From Hypoxylon rubiginosum (lineage: Eukaryota; Ascomycota; Sordariomycetes; Xylariales; Hypoxylaceae), in NCBI GenBank assembly GCA_902806565.1, contig CADCXA010000033.1, positions 124,001 through 188,000 of the forward strand: 64,000 nt of DNA. Reading direction: 5' to 3'. Positions 35,242 through 45,634 of the stretch are shown here, piece after piece. Under the pieces are notes generated by a model. That model ran no database searches. It was given only the letters and a program-made list of their open reading frames with translations, and was not told where the DNA came from. Made by a program: the position numbers and the translations under genes. Each line of letters begins with the position of its first letter. The first letter of the stretch is position 1.

Positions 35242-36648
35242 ATGACTACCGAACCCCCAGCCAAGAAGAAGTGCCTCGGAGCAGGTTGCGAGAACGATGC
35301 CTCTGCTTTGCAATGCCCTACGTGCCTGAAGATAGGTATCAAGGATAGCAACTTCTGTTCTCAAGATTGCTTTAAGAAGAATTGGGTTCGTATGCTTCAG
35401 CCTCGATTCTGGCCTTGGACGTGAGACTAACAAGGCTTGGATCCCAGAATGGACACAAAGCTCTACATAAGGTCGCTCAGGGCAAGACCGCGAACGGTAT
35501 TCTTGACCATATCCGAACTCCAAAGGTCGTCTCTAAACCTGATCCAGCAACCGGCTTCTTTAACCCCTTCCCCTCTTTCGCGTACACCGGCCCCTTGCGC
35601 CCCGTCTATCCGCTATCCGAAAAGCGCACCGTTCCGAAGTCCATACCACATCCCGACTATGCCGAGACGGGTTATCCCAAGAGCGAGCGATTTGTCAATA
35701 GAAATAAGGTCGACATACTCGATGCGAAGGGGCAGGAAGCTATGCGAAAGGTGTGTAGGCTGGGGCGAGAAGTACTAGATATCATCGCAGCCGAGGTCAA
35801 ACCCGGCGTCACGACTGATTATCTCGACGAAGTTTGCCATAAGGCTTCTATAGAACGGAATGTGAGTCGGCAGCCTTCCTCCGGCGCGGGCAAAGCCCAC
35901 TGACTATAGCAGTGTTACCCTTCACCGTTGAACTACAACAATTTCCCCAAATCTTTCTGCACATCCGTCAACGAAGTCATCTGCCACGGCATCCCGGACC
36001 AGCGAGTGTTGTTGGACGGCGACATTATTAACCTAGACGTCTCTTTATATCACGGCGGCTACCACGCAGATCTGAACGAAACCTACTATGTGGGCGACAA
36101 GGCCAAGGCGGACCCGGACTCGGTACGGGTTGTCGAAACGGCTCGAGAATGCTTAGACGAGGCAGCTAAGCTCATCAAACCGGGAACTTTGATACGAGAT
36201 TTCGGAAACGCCATCGAGAAGCATGCCAAGTCGAAGAACTGCAGCGTTATCAGGACGTATTGCGGTCACGGAGTAAATAGTCTATTCCACTGCCCGCCTA
36301 ACGTCCCGCATTATGGGAAGAACAAGGCTGTAGGAGAGTGCAAACCCGGCATGACCTTCACCATCGAGCCTATGATCGCGTTAGGGAAGTATCGAGATAT
36401 CACGTGGCCTGACAACTGGACAAGTACTACGATTGATGGTAAACGGACTGCTCAGTTCGGTAAGTTGAATCTACGGTTTAGTTTTAGTTCTGGTTTCTGG
36501 GTGGACAACTTATACTAACCTCAACAAAGAACATACCTACTTGGTAACTGAGACCGGAGTAGAGGTATTGACTGCGCGGACGGAGAAGTCACCCGGTGGG
36601 CCCATACCGATGCCGGCAGTCGAGAATGGGACGAATGGTAGTACGTAG
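35242..36648 (+). CDS. map1: Methionine aminopeptidase 1 (407 aa, 4 exons)
   Basis: Cytosolic, ribosome-associated metalloprotease that removes the initiator methionine. Exons: 35242-35385, 35448-35861, 35913-36459, 36530-36648 (1224 bases). The N-terminus has the C6H2/MYND-like zinc finger typical of eukaryotic type 1 enzymes: CLGAGC, CPTC, CSQDC and the H/K-rich end GHKALH. The pita-bread catalytic domain shows all metal ligands: Asp in [20 protein letters not shown] (two Asp), His in [11 protein letters not shown], Glu in FTIEPMI, and Glu in [10 protein letters not shown]. The substrate His (CHGIP) is also present. The ATG is in a good context (CCACCATG). Single-copy housekeeping gene; nothing abnormal except a short C-terminal extension rich in Pro/Gly. 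Confidence 0.95.
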
Positions 36649-37727
36649 TTAATGGTGCCTATTACGGGAACTTAGATCTCATGGACGACACGTATCGTCA
36701 TGGCGATTAAGTATACTCTTAGCTCTAGCGTCCTTACATAGCGTCATGCTAGAGATAGGTCATAGAGTACTATTCCTATTTACCAGGTAGGTATGAATAG
36801 AGTAGATCGAATCGACTTATACACAAGTTTAGCAGTTCGTACTACTACAAAAGATCATAATTGTTCTGCACTTTTCTTCGTCTTTGAAGGTTCATGGCAG
36901 AGTTGGTATCTCGGTGCTGAATGAAATATAAATCATGAATCCAACTATCTCGATAAGTCCCCCGCAGACGGAGTTGGCTGACGAAGCTAACACAGGTATC
37001 TTTCCAGTAGCATATCAGGGAAATTAGCGTTTTTTGCAGGTGCCTAACAGCCCTGACAGCCTCGAGTCTTCCCCTCCATTTCGGTTCCAGTTCCAGCCTC
37101 TGATGTTATCCAGTGGGGCCGTCAAGTAGTACTTAGGTACCTCCACACTATCGTTATAGTGCTATCGTTGTAGTGGACCTTAAGCAGCTTAGCCGATAGC
37201 TTCACCAAGCTTTTTGTGCCTGCTTGCTCCCAAGGCTTCCAAGGGTCCCGATCTCCTCTTCCGAAAGGAAGAAGCTCTTTTTTTCTCGCGCGAGCCGCTT
37301 TCATCATCTACCCGCACAAAAACTCACCACCCCCAAATTGTGTCCCATACATCCGAACAAATCGTCACATTTCCAGCTTAATTAATTCGCGGGGACTCTG
37401 ACATACTTCTACTCGCATCCCAACGGCACGTGCATAACCTATTCTCCTGCTCTCTCCCTGTGATCCCTCGCCGCAAATAGGTAACGACTTTTCGACGTAA
37501 ACGAATCCTGCAGCCTTATCTCCGCATCTAAACATTCCCGCCATCCCATTCCCCCCAAACGTCGTGAGCGTGCGCCCAACGTCATCCGGCCAAACAACAT
37601 ACTCGAAAAGCCTTGCAGAGCTCTAAGCTTGGTCCAACCCGGTGGTCAGCAATCGTGCTACTTGCTTGACAGCTCGTCTCCTATCAGCGCAATCCCTTTC
37701 TAGCCAGACCAGAACACAGCTACCAAG
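36649..37727. other. Intergenic region, nothing recognised
   Basis: Non-coding sequence between two genes on the same strand; contains pyrimidine-rich tracts before 37728 typical of fungal promoters. No other gene seen. Confidence 0.45.
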
Positions 37728-38397
37728 ATGTCGGGCGAGGCGTGGTTATACCTGTTCGCCGTGCTCATAAATGCCGTCAATCTATTTCTCCAGGTCTTCT
37801 TCACGATTATGTACAGCGATTTGGAATGGTACGTACAAGAGGCTGCCAGGCAGGCTGCAGTCCTGAATCTGTACTCCTCGGAGCGTGTTTATGATCTACG
37901 TCATTGTTCCTATTGTCCGCTATAGGAGAATCGTCAGGCTAACAGGTTTTTGTCCAGTGACTACATCAACCCCATCGACCTCTGCAACCGCCTCAACACG
38001 TACATCATCCCCGAAGCTGCCGTACACGGATTCCTTACGTTCCTGTTCCTGATCAACGGATATTGGATGGCACTGATTCTCAACCTGCCTCTCCTTGCCT
38101 GGAACATCAAGAAGTACGTCGCGCTGCAGCCGCCCTGAACCCTTGAAGCACCCCATGAACAGCTACTGACTTGATGTATAGAATCGTGGACAACACTCAC
38201 CTACTGGATGCAACCGAGATTTTCAGGAAGCTTAATGTGCATAAGAAGGTGCGGACTCCCGAACATATGATATGCATGAGTTCTCGATCTGACATGACGT
38301 ACAGGAATCCTTCATCAAACTCGGTTTCCATCTCGTCATGTTCTTCTTCTACCTATACAGCATGATTGTCGCCCTGATCAAGGACGAGACGAAATAA
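37728..38397 (+). CDS. erv14: Erv14/cornichon-family cargo receptor (138 aa, 4 exons)
   Basis: ER vesicle protein that loads membrane cargo into COPII vesicles. Exons: 37728-37828, 37958-38113, 38182-38248, 38305-38397 (417 bases), giving 138 residues, the same size as yeast Erv14. Visible marks: first transmembrane segment [21 protein letters not shown], the cornichon signature [20 protein letters not shown] formed across the first splice site, [13 protein letters not shown], and a last hydrophobic segment [16 protein letters not shown]. The [23 protein letters not shown] loop that binds Sec24/COPII is intact, formed across the third splice site. A normal housekeeping gene. Confidence 0.95.
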
Positions 38398-39595
38398 AGC
38401 TGTCGCATACTAGGATACGCAGCTCTATATAGCTGATGCATATGGGAACAGCTACGCCAGGGCATCCCTTATTAGCCACGACTGTTCAGGTTCCCCGGAT
38501 GCTCGGTGGGAAGCGACGTCAATTTAGACAACCTTGGGAGCGACTCTTTATTGAATTTGTTTGGACAGGGACGGAGAGGGCAAACACATTAGGGGAAAGG
38601 GGAAGATATCCACGTTCAGAGGTAGAATTCTGTGTCAGCCTCGATCGACGAAACTGGAGGAAGGGGTGGGATAGATGTGGCGAGGCGAGCTCTTAGATGC
38701 AGCTCGTAGGTACAATGAATTGCCAGTGTGTGCAGTTTCTTTGGGCCGGAAGCTCTTAAACATAATGAAATCATTTATAATACCAAGTAAATGTGATGTC
38801 TATTAATCCAATGTTCCGAGGATGGTGATTCATCTTTGTTAATCGTTTTTATAATTTTATTATAAGTGTACGACACGAACTCGGTATAAATAGCTTCGCG
38901 ATTTGCAACAGTATTAATAAAAGCCTCTAGCAGCTTGAGGTAACGAAGCTTTGCTATAAGTAGTGAGGTACGAGGTGTAAAAGGACTATGCATAATACCT
39001 GCTGTCGCCATCATAGGTCGGTTGCTGTGTCGAGCGCGAGATAGCCTATCGAGTCAGATAGGAGAACCGAAAGCTTCCTAGTTCTAGAAAGCTTCGGAGA
39101 ACCTTATAGCGCGACGGGTCGCGCGGTACAGCGGTTGTCGATCCCGTTCGGTTAGCCATGATTTCCCAGTTCAAGACGCCGATTTGCAACATCCTCGCCA
39201 GTCAGTCAGCGAGGCAGCGAGGCAGCGAGGGAGGAGCCGTAGGATCGCAGAGACTTGGCTGCAGGGTGCGCTGACTGCATATTATAGCGGGTAGACTAGC
39301 TGGTATAGTAACACCAAAACTGTCGGCCTTCGCATTTACCTATTTGTCGCGGGCAGACCCATGGGTATCTAGGATGGACAACAGCACCGAAACCGCGACC
39401 CTTCGGATCCATATTGTAAAAGACAAGCATGATGGGCTGGTCTTTCATCGTCCCCTTAGAAAGAAAAGTGGTATAAAAGAGAGCCCTGGTGCCAGATGCA
39501 TCAGGGTATAATATTAGAGTCATTGCTTTTTAGCAGAGGAATTTGCAGATACAAGAAAGCTTCCCCTTTTTTCAGGCAAGAAAAGACTACGAACT
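38398..39595. other. Intergenic region with short low-complexity repeats
   Basis: No gene recognised. GCGAGGCA-type short direct repeats occur near 39205-39235. An AT-rich 79-codon open frame on the minus strand at 38775-39014 has no features that I can support as a gene. Confidence 0.4.
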
Positions 39596-40819
39596 ATGTT
39601 GCAACTACACGAGGACCCGAACTTCCATTTCGAAGCTCTCCGAACTCTGGGGAGGGCCCCCTTTTCCGGCGCCGATGTGGGGGAGATCCTCAACATCCTC
39701 CCTAAGATCAGGCCGCGCAACTTCGACGACTGGTTTAACGAATGGCACAACCTGGCCCTTCGCGTCCTCTCCACGATCGACGAGTCGAAGCACGATTCGT
39801 ACTCGCCTGTTACCCTGAGGGCCGTCTACTTCCGCGCGAGCACGTACTTCTTCGTCGCGGAGTTCTTCTTGCACGGCAACCCCGCCGACCCGCGTATCGC
39901 GCAAGCGTATAAGCTATGGACGGAATACTTCGACAAGGCGAACGCGCTGCTGCCGATCCCGGGTCGACGCGCGACGGTCCCGACGAAGCACGGATTTGAG
40001 GTGCCGCTGCTCATCTACCGCGCAGCCGAAGCGTCTGCCTCTAGCCCACGGCCTACCTTGATTCTGGGAGGAGGCTTCGACAGCAACATGGAGGAACTGT
40101 ATCACGTGTACGGCTGCGCTGCCCTCGAGCGAGGCTACAACGTCGTCATGTACGACGGACCGGGCCAGCACACGTTAGTCCGCGAACAGCACGTCGGTTT
40201 CATCGCCGACTGGGAGAAAGCCGTCACGCCCATCGTCGACTACCTGGTGGCCGGGAGCAAGGACGAGCTGTCCTTCATCGACACCGAAAAGATGGGCCTG
40301 CTGGGCTACAGCCTCGGGGGCTACCTGGCCGCGCGGGCGGCCGCGTTCGAGCCGCGGCTCGCGGCGGTGGTCTGCATCGACGGCGTCTGGAAGTTCGACG
40401 TGCCGATATTCCACGCTTTTCCGGGGAGCAAGGCGGCCTGGGACAACGGCGACGACGCCGCCCTGGCCGAGGCGTTCAAGATCGACCCGGCTACGACCCC
40501 GACCGGCGTGCGCTGGATGTACGACCACCTGAAATTCTCCTTCTGCACCACGTCCGCCCGGGCGATCTTCGACGGGGTGACCAAGATGACCATGGCCGGC
40601 ATCGCGGACCGGATCAAGATGCCGGCGTTCATCGGGGACGCCGAGGAGGATATCTTCTTCGCCGGGCAGCCGGCTCGCGTGGCGCGAGAGATCGGGCCCA
40701 GCGCGACGCTGGTTAAGTTCTCCTCCGAGCAGGCCGCTGGCGAGCATTGCTCGAGCGGCGCGTTTGTTTACCTCAACCAGCAGATTTTAGAGTGGTTCGC
40801 CAACGTTGTAGGGAAATGA
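39596..40819 (+). CDS. Alpha/beta hydrolase, FrsA/DUF1100-like (407 aa)
   Basis: Single-exon alpha/beta hydrolase with a long helical N-terminal cap (residues 1-120), as in the FrsA/DUF1100 and 2,6-dihydroxypseudooxynicotine-hydrolase group. The core shows PTLILGGGFDSNMEE (oxyanion strand), VVMYDGPGQ, the nucleophile elbow GYSLGG with Ser239, the acid region IGDAEEDIFF (Asp348 or Asp352), and a His at 384 in GEHC. All triad positions are thus present. Fungal relatives are often found in polyketide or peptide gene clusters and cleave C-C or ester bonds, but no cluster backbone gene is in this window. Codons are unusually GC-rich against the AT-leaning flanks. The exact substrate is unknown. 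Confidence 0.82.
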   Translation: MLQLHEDPNFHFEALRTLGRAPFSGADVGEILNILPKIRPRNFDDWFNEWHNLALRVLSTIDESKHDSYSPVTLRAVYFRASTYFFVAEFFLHGNPADPRIAQAYKLWTEYFDKANALLPIPGRRATVPTKHGFEVPLLIYRAAEASASSPRPTLILGGGFDSNMEELYHVYGCAALERGYNVVMYDGPGQHTLVREQHVGFIADWEKAVTPIVDYLVAGSKDELSFIDTEKMGLLGYSLGGYLAARAAAFEPRLAAVVCIDGVWKFDVPIFHAFPGSKAAWDNGDDAALAEAFKIDPATTPTGVRWMYDHLKFSFCTTSARAIFDGVTKMTMAGIADRIKMPAFIGDAEEDIFFAGQPARVAREIGPSATLVKFSSEQAAGEHCSSGAFVYLNQQILEWFANVVGK

Positions 40820-41382
40820 GTTAGTTATACCTAGTGCGGCAGCAGAGACTAGTCATGATAAATATGAAGATACTTTATGAACTCTAATTACTTAACGCTT
40901 TGCTTATAAACGATTGGGAGTAATTGTTGTTCTTGTTTCCTGATTACCGGTGCCTTGAGAAGCCAGAGATACGGCCATAGCTTATTGTGGCCGTACCTTT
41001 ATAGCATATTGAGTACGAAAAGGAAAGAGATATGGTTGATTATACGTGATAAATATCTCAGTATGTATATTTTAAATGAATTTAGTAGTTGTTTTGAAAG
41101 TTTAGCTAAGTATTCTAAATAATATGAAAATTGGCAAGTTCATGAGATAGAGGGAGTGGCAAATATCAGCCTAACGATCTAGAGCGTGTCAAGGGCTTGT
41201 ACTTGTACAGTATTATCCGGGTGAGTGGGTACCTAGCTAGCAAGGTACGTCTTGTGAGGTATGCGCTAACCTAAAGGTTTTTGGTCCTGGTCGTCAAACC
41301 CCTGGGGCAACACCAAAATTTCGCCAGTCTCTACTCACAAGCAAGTCCACATCAACCACCATTCACCACAGATAAATTAAAT
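40820..41382. other. Intergenic region before the Prp17 gene
   Basis: AT-leaning, no gene recognised. The Prp17 frame is open back to 41281 but has no ATG before 41383, so an upstream coding exon in this stretch cannot be excluded. Confidence 0.4.
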
Positions 41383-42975
41383 ATGAAGGACTTCGGGGAG
41401 TATCCGCCAAATATGGCGCCCCAGAATGCACTTATTGTCCGCGAGCAAGCCGAACCTGACCACGCCGTCGTACCGTACACTGGCGAAGACCTGGCGCGCC
41501 CTAGACTTGGGCCTCTCAATCCATATAAAGACGAAGCGAATACACTGAAGCGCAAAAACGTCCTCACTGGCCATGCCGAGGAGACCTTCGTTAGCGAGCA
41601 TACATTTCGAAGCAAACATCGCGCCATCGAGCGCAAAGGCGGTCCCGAGAGAGAATATCAGTCCGGTACTACCGTCAAAGACGAGGCCGCTAAGTTAAGA
41701 GCGTTAAGACAGAAGAAGGGCGATGCGACGATTGCCGACGGCGATGGCGCATATGTTGGACCTTGGGCGAAATACACGAAGGATGAATACGAAGAAGTCG
41801 CGGAGGATGAGGAACTGGCCAGCGACGAGGAGGTGGAATACGTTTACGAAGACGAAGATGATGTTGTAGCAAGCGGTACTGTTGTCTCTGCCCCGAAAGA
41901 TGCTTTAGCCAGAAGGAAAGAAGTAGAGGAATTAGGAAGCGAACAATCAATATTTCACGGCGAACAAGAACACGACTACCAAGGGAGGACCTACATGCAT
42001 GTCCCGCAAGACCTGGACATCGACTTGCAGAAGGACGTTGGCAGCGTCACGAATTACATCCCGAAGAAACTGGTTCATACGTGGAAGAATCACGACAACA
42101 AAGCAGTTACTGCTCTTCGGTTCTTCCCGAATGCAGGTCATCTATTGCTGTCGTCCGGCGCCGACACCACGATCAAGATCTGGGATGTGTACCATCAAAA
42201 GGAGCTACTGCGAAGCTATTTGGGCCATTCCAAAGCAGTATCGGATATCTCCTTCAACATCGATGGTACTCGGTTCCTCTCAGCGTCCTATGACCGCCAG
42301 ATGAAGCTATGGGATACGGAAACGGGCGCGTGTCTCAACAAGTTCACGACCGGCAAGACGCCTCACGTCATCAAGTTCAACCCCTCGCCCGAGCATTCCT
42401 ACGAGTTCCTTGCCGGTATGTCGGATAAGAAGATCGTCCAGTTCGACACGCGAACGAGAGAGCTCGTCCAAGAATACGACCACCACATCAACGCCATCAA
42501 CACCATCACCTTCGTGGACGAGAACCGGCGGTTCATGACGTCGTCGGACGACAAGTCGCTGCGCGCCTGGGACTACAACATCCCGGTGCCCATCAAGTAC
42601 ATCGCGGAGCCGTACATGTACCCGATGACGCGCGCGTGCCTGCACCCGTCGGGCAAGTACGTGGCGTACCAGAGCTCCGACAACCAGATCGTCGTGTACG
42701 GGGCCAACGACAAGTTCCGGCAGAACCGGAAGAAGAGCTACCGGGGCCACAACAACGCGGGCACGGCCATCGACGTCGCCTGCAGCCCCGACGGCCAGTT
42801 CCTCGTCAGCGGCGACAGCGGCGGCTTCGTCTGCTTCTGGGACTGGAAGACGTGCAAGATGTACCACAAGCTGCACGCCGGCGACCAGCCCATCACGTGC
42901 GTGCAGTGGCACCCGCAGGAGACGAGCAAGGTCGTCGCCGCGGGCGCCGACGGTATTATCAGGTACTGGGATTAA
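41383..42975 (+). CDS. prp17: Pre-mRNA processing factor 17 (Prp17/Cdc40), 530 aa
   Basis: Spliceosomal WD40 protein needed for the second step of splicing. The N-terminal half holds the conserved region seen in all Prp17 proteins: KRKNVLTGHAEET, RQKKGDATIADGDGAYVGPWAKY and an acidic stretch (about EYEEVAEDEELASDEEVEY). YQGRTYMHVPQDLDIDL leads into a seven-bladed WD40 propeller. Blade marks include SGADTTIKIWDVY, SASYDRQMKLWDTE, DDKSLRAWDY, SGDSGGFVCFWDWKTCK and the closing IIRYWD end. The coding stretch has no introns. The first ATG is at 41383; homologues usually begin with an acidic Ser-rich segment (about SSDEE) that is missing here, so either the protein is shorter or a small first exon lies upstream. 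Confidence 0.92.
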   Translation: MKDFGEYPPNMAPQNALIVREQAEPDHAVVPYTGEDLARPRLGPLNPYKDEANTLKRKNVLTGHAEETFVSEHTFRSKHRAIERKGGPEREYQSGTTVKDEAAKLRALRQKKGDATIADGDGAYVGPWAKYTKDEYEEVAEDEELASDEEVEYVYEDEDDVVASGTVVSAPKDALARRKEVEELGSEQSIFHGEQEHDYQGRTYMHVPQDLDIDLQKDVGSVTNYIPKKLVHTWKNHDNKAVTALRFFPNAGHLLLSSGADTTIKIWDVYHQKELLRSYLGHSKAVSDISFNIDGTRFLSASYDRQMKLWDTETGACLNKFTTGKTPHVIKFNPSPEHSYEFLAGMSDKKIVQFDTRTRELVQEYDHHINAINTITFVDENRRFMTSSDDKSLRAWDYNIPVPIKYIAEPYMYPMTRACLHPSGKYVAYQSSDNQIVVYGANDKFRQNRKKSYRGHNNAGTAIDVACSPDGQFLVSGDSGGFVCFWDWKTCKMYHKLHAGDQPITCVQWHPQETSKVVAAGADGIIRYWD

Positions 42976-43534
42976 GTTCGGTTAAAGGGGGGAGGGTTGT
43001 TGCATGGACATGGTCGGACGGCGTTTTCGGGCGAGCTTAGTCAAAAAAAAGCATTTGTTGATACCATAACCAGACTTAGAATGGATACTTTTAATTCCCC
43101 AGGTTCGCGTCAACTCTCTGGAAGTTCTATACTTCGTGGGATGTATCTGCCGTCGTTCGCTGCCGCTCGCTTGAGTGCTAGGTTAGGTGTTGTATGTATT
43201 TGCATTGAAGTAATTTACTCGAGTAAAAGCTCACGACGATTCTAAATACTGGATCCACATCGAAGGTAGACGCCTCAATGCAACAAATATATGTCTGAAA
43301 TGCCAATCTAGATATGACTCTCGAGTAGCATAGCACCTTCGTGTTCGTCGGGGTTTTGGCCTTTCGGCTCCCGGCACCTTGAACAAGGAGTTGGCTTATG
43401 GGCTCGGATAAGGGGGTAAGATCTAAAGGATAGAGGGGCTCAGTGACAATGTATATCATAGCCTTCACAGTTGGGCCCATAGTCCCTGTGTAATAATGCC
43501 GTTGTTTCCGCGGCTCTTAGTTCGCGCTATGACT
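42976..43534. other. Intergenic region, nothing recognised
   Basis: 3' flank of the Prp17 gene; no gene, RNA or clear repeat seen. Confidence 0.4.
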
Positions 43535-43675
43535 TTATTTCAACTTCGTAGCTTGCGACATTTTGCGCGCCAGCTTCGTGTGCTCCCGGTTCGGGTCCAA
43601 GTTGCGGGCCAGCGCGCGCTTGAAGTACGCCACGCCGTCCGGGTGGTACCGCGGTAGCAGCGGTATCTTTTGCAT
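43535..43675 (-). CDS. Possible short protein or terminal exon (46 aa)
   Basis: A GC-rich open frame on the minus strand starts at an ATG at 43675 and reads [18 protein letters not shown], then a basic helix [20 protein letters not shown]. It is denser in GC than its surroundings and its composition looks like real coding sequence. A splice acceptor (ACTAG) lies just upstream of the ATG and keeps the frame, so it may instead be the last exon of a gene whose first exon I cannot find. I do not recognise the protein. Confidence 0.35.
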   Translation of the reverse strand: MQKIPLLPRYHPDGVAYFKRALARNLDPNREHTKLARKMSQATKLK

Positions 43676-44950
43676 GCCGCGATTCTAGTATTGACCGTAG
43701 CATGATAGCATTTAGCAAGCTGTTTGTCCGATCAGCATCGTGACTGTAGAACTATCCATGACGAGTAGACACATTAGTCAAGGCTCATCAGATGATGATG
43801 GACTTTGGGCTGCCCTGTCCGTGCATTGCCGCCTTGTCAATAGTGACGAGGAGCTTGATCATCGCAGGCCGTTTGAGAAGTAGGTCCATGAATGACCTGC
43901 CTCATTCGCCATACGTATGAAGGTCGGTTCAGAGCACATCACATAGACGCCCACATAGTTTTTCCGTGCTCATATGCACACCAAGTAAATAGTACAACTT
44001 CTTAGTCTTCCGCAAACTGCGGGCGTAGGTAGGCTCGAATCACTCAACTATTAGCGCGCAAGGTATGTCAGCCCATCTTGGCAGTAGCGCGATTTGACAA
44101 TATGGTTGAGTTACCTGAGACGTCTTTTCGTACCTAAGGTCGCGAGCACAGTTCCTTGACTAAGGCTTTTCGTCGTATTCTGCTTCCTTTCGCTTCCTCT
44201 TCTCCTCATCGCCGGTCGTAGAAATGTTACTCAGCACTAAGCGTACATATCACGAAGGTGATTAAGAGGCAAAGTCTCCGAGTTCAGAGTCTAATGAATA
44301 AGTATTAGGGTGACTAGGCGCCGTTGCTGTTGAGTTTTTAGCTTGAGGAAAATTGGGTGACTCGACAATCCACCGTGTGTACCTTAGGTAGAGAACTGCT
44401 CTTGGACGCATGGACGCATTTCCAACGCTGATATTAGTCAACTTGTGAGTATGCTCCAAGATATACTAGGCATATTCAGCACCACAGACCAGATGAAATC
44501 TACGAGACCTATGACTTGACCCAGGTCGTGTCCATAGCTCCGTTCCACTACGGCTCGTACAAGTCCTCGTCACCAGAAACAATAAGCCCAGTGTGTAATG
44601 TGCAACATTGCCTCGTCCCTGCAATTCACCATCTGGTCACCTTCTGAGCCATCGAGAACCACATTGCCTTGTTGTGGACAAGGAAATGCAACAGGTCCAT
44701 GCACATTGTTCAAGTATTTAAGAGTCTTGCCCGTTTGCCTCAGGTACCAAAACTCTTCTCCTTTTCTCCTTACCATACACACACACCCCATCCACACATC
44801 ATCCAAACATCCAAACAAGATTCTTCAGCCAAAACATTCCAACGCCACACCTTGAGAAGTTCGTGAGTCAACCCCCCCTTCGTCAAACCACCAGTCAGCT
44901 AATCCCCAAAAGCTCCTCGCGAGCTGCAGCTGCAACTGCGCAACGCAAGC
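43676..44950. other. Intergenic region, nothing recognised
   Basis: No convincing gene. CA-rich short repeats near 44770-44800 precede the small proline-rich frame at 44951. Confidence 0.4.
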
Positions 44951-45316
44951 ATGCCGACGACCATCGTCATGCCGCCCGTCAGCCGGGTCATCTACACGGT
45001 CCCGCCTCCTCCCCCGCCGGCCGTCTTCGTCCAGCCCCTGGGGTACCGGGACGCGCCCGGCCCGCCGTCGGGGCCCCCGCCGAGGCCCCCGACCCGGCCT
45101 CGTCCCAAGAACCACATGGGGCCTTTCCCCGTCGTCCAGCCGGCCACGATCCTTCGCCCGGCTACCGTCTTGCACCCTGTGACGCCCGTGACTCCCGTGA
45201 CGCGCGTGGTGCCCGTCGCCACCGCCACCCAAGCCGTGCCGATCATCTTCACGGCTCCCCCGGCCCCGGCTGCGGCTCAGCCCCCTAACACGCTTCTTCT
45301 GCGACGGGTGGCATAA
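44951..45316 (+). CDS. Proline-rich low-complexity protein (121 aa), putative
   Basis: Open frame with ATG at 44951. The product is rich in Pro, Ala, Val and Thr: a VPPPPPPAVFVQP stretch, PPSGPPPRPPTRPRPK, and a short-period repeat of PVTPVTPVTRVVPVATATQ type. No domain, clear signal peptide or transmembrane helix. Could be a disordered adaptor ligand (SH3/WW-type poly-Pro) or an extracellular Pro-rich peptide. It lies directly beside the coiled-coil family. GC-rich low-complexity DNA gives open frames by chance, so the gene is not certain. Confidence 0.4.
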   Translation: MPTTIVMPPVSRVIYTVPPPPPPAVFVQPLGYRDAPGPPSGPPPRPPTRPRPKNHMGPFPVVQPATILRPATVLHPVTPVTPVTRVVPVATATQAVPIIFTAPPAPAAAQPPNTLLLRRVA

Positions 45317-45634
45317 AGGGGACAGTGAGGGTTCTGTGATGAACCGGGATGGAGTCGGTGGAGAGCATTGCCTGAAAGAAATGCTATAGGAATTTTGGCT
45401 CGGAGGACTGGAGAGAGATTTACTTGAGATAGGAAAGGAACAGATTGTAACCACACAGACACGAATTATTGGCAGCTGACATTGTTATCTTATTTCATTG
45501 GAATCGTGAATTTATTCAGTTCTTGAGTGCTTGCAAATGAGCTGATTCCCAGTAGGCAAGGTCGCAGAGGTAACCAGTATGACCTCAAAAGAAAAAAAGA
45601 TTCCATGTCCTAGCCCTATCCATCCCCCGCAACT
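45317..45634. other. Short gap between the proline-rich frame and gene A
   Basis: 3' flanks of two convergent units; nothing else seen. Confidence 0.4.

Noticed and set aside
38775..39014. 79-codon minus-strand frame
   Set aside because: AT-rich, no family likeness, isolated; most likely chance.
41281..41382. Longer N-terminus for Prp17
   Set aside because: The frame is open but contains no ATG and no recognisable Prp17 N-terminal sequence.
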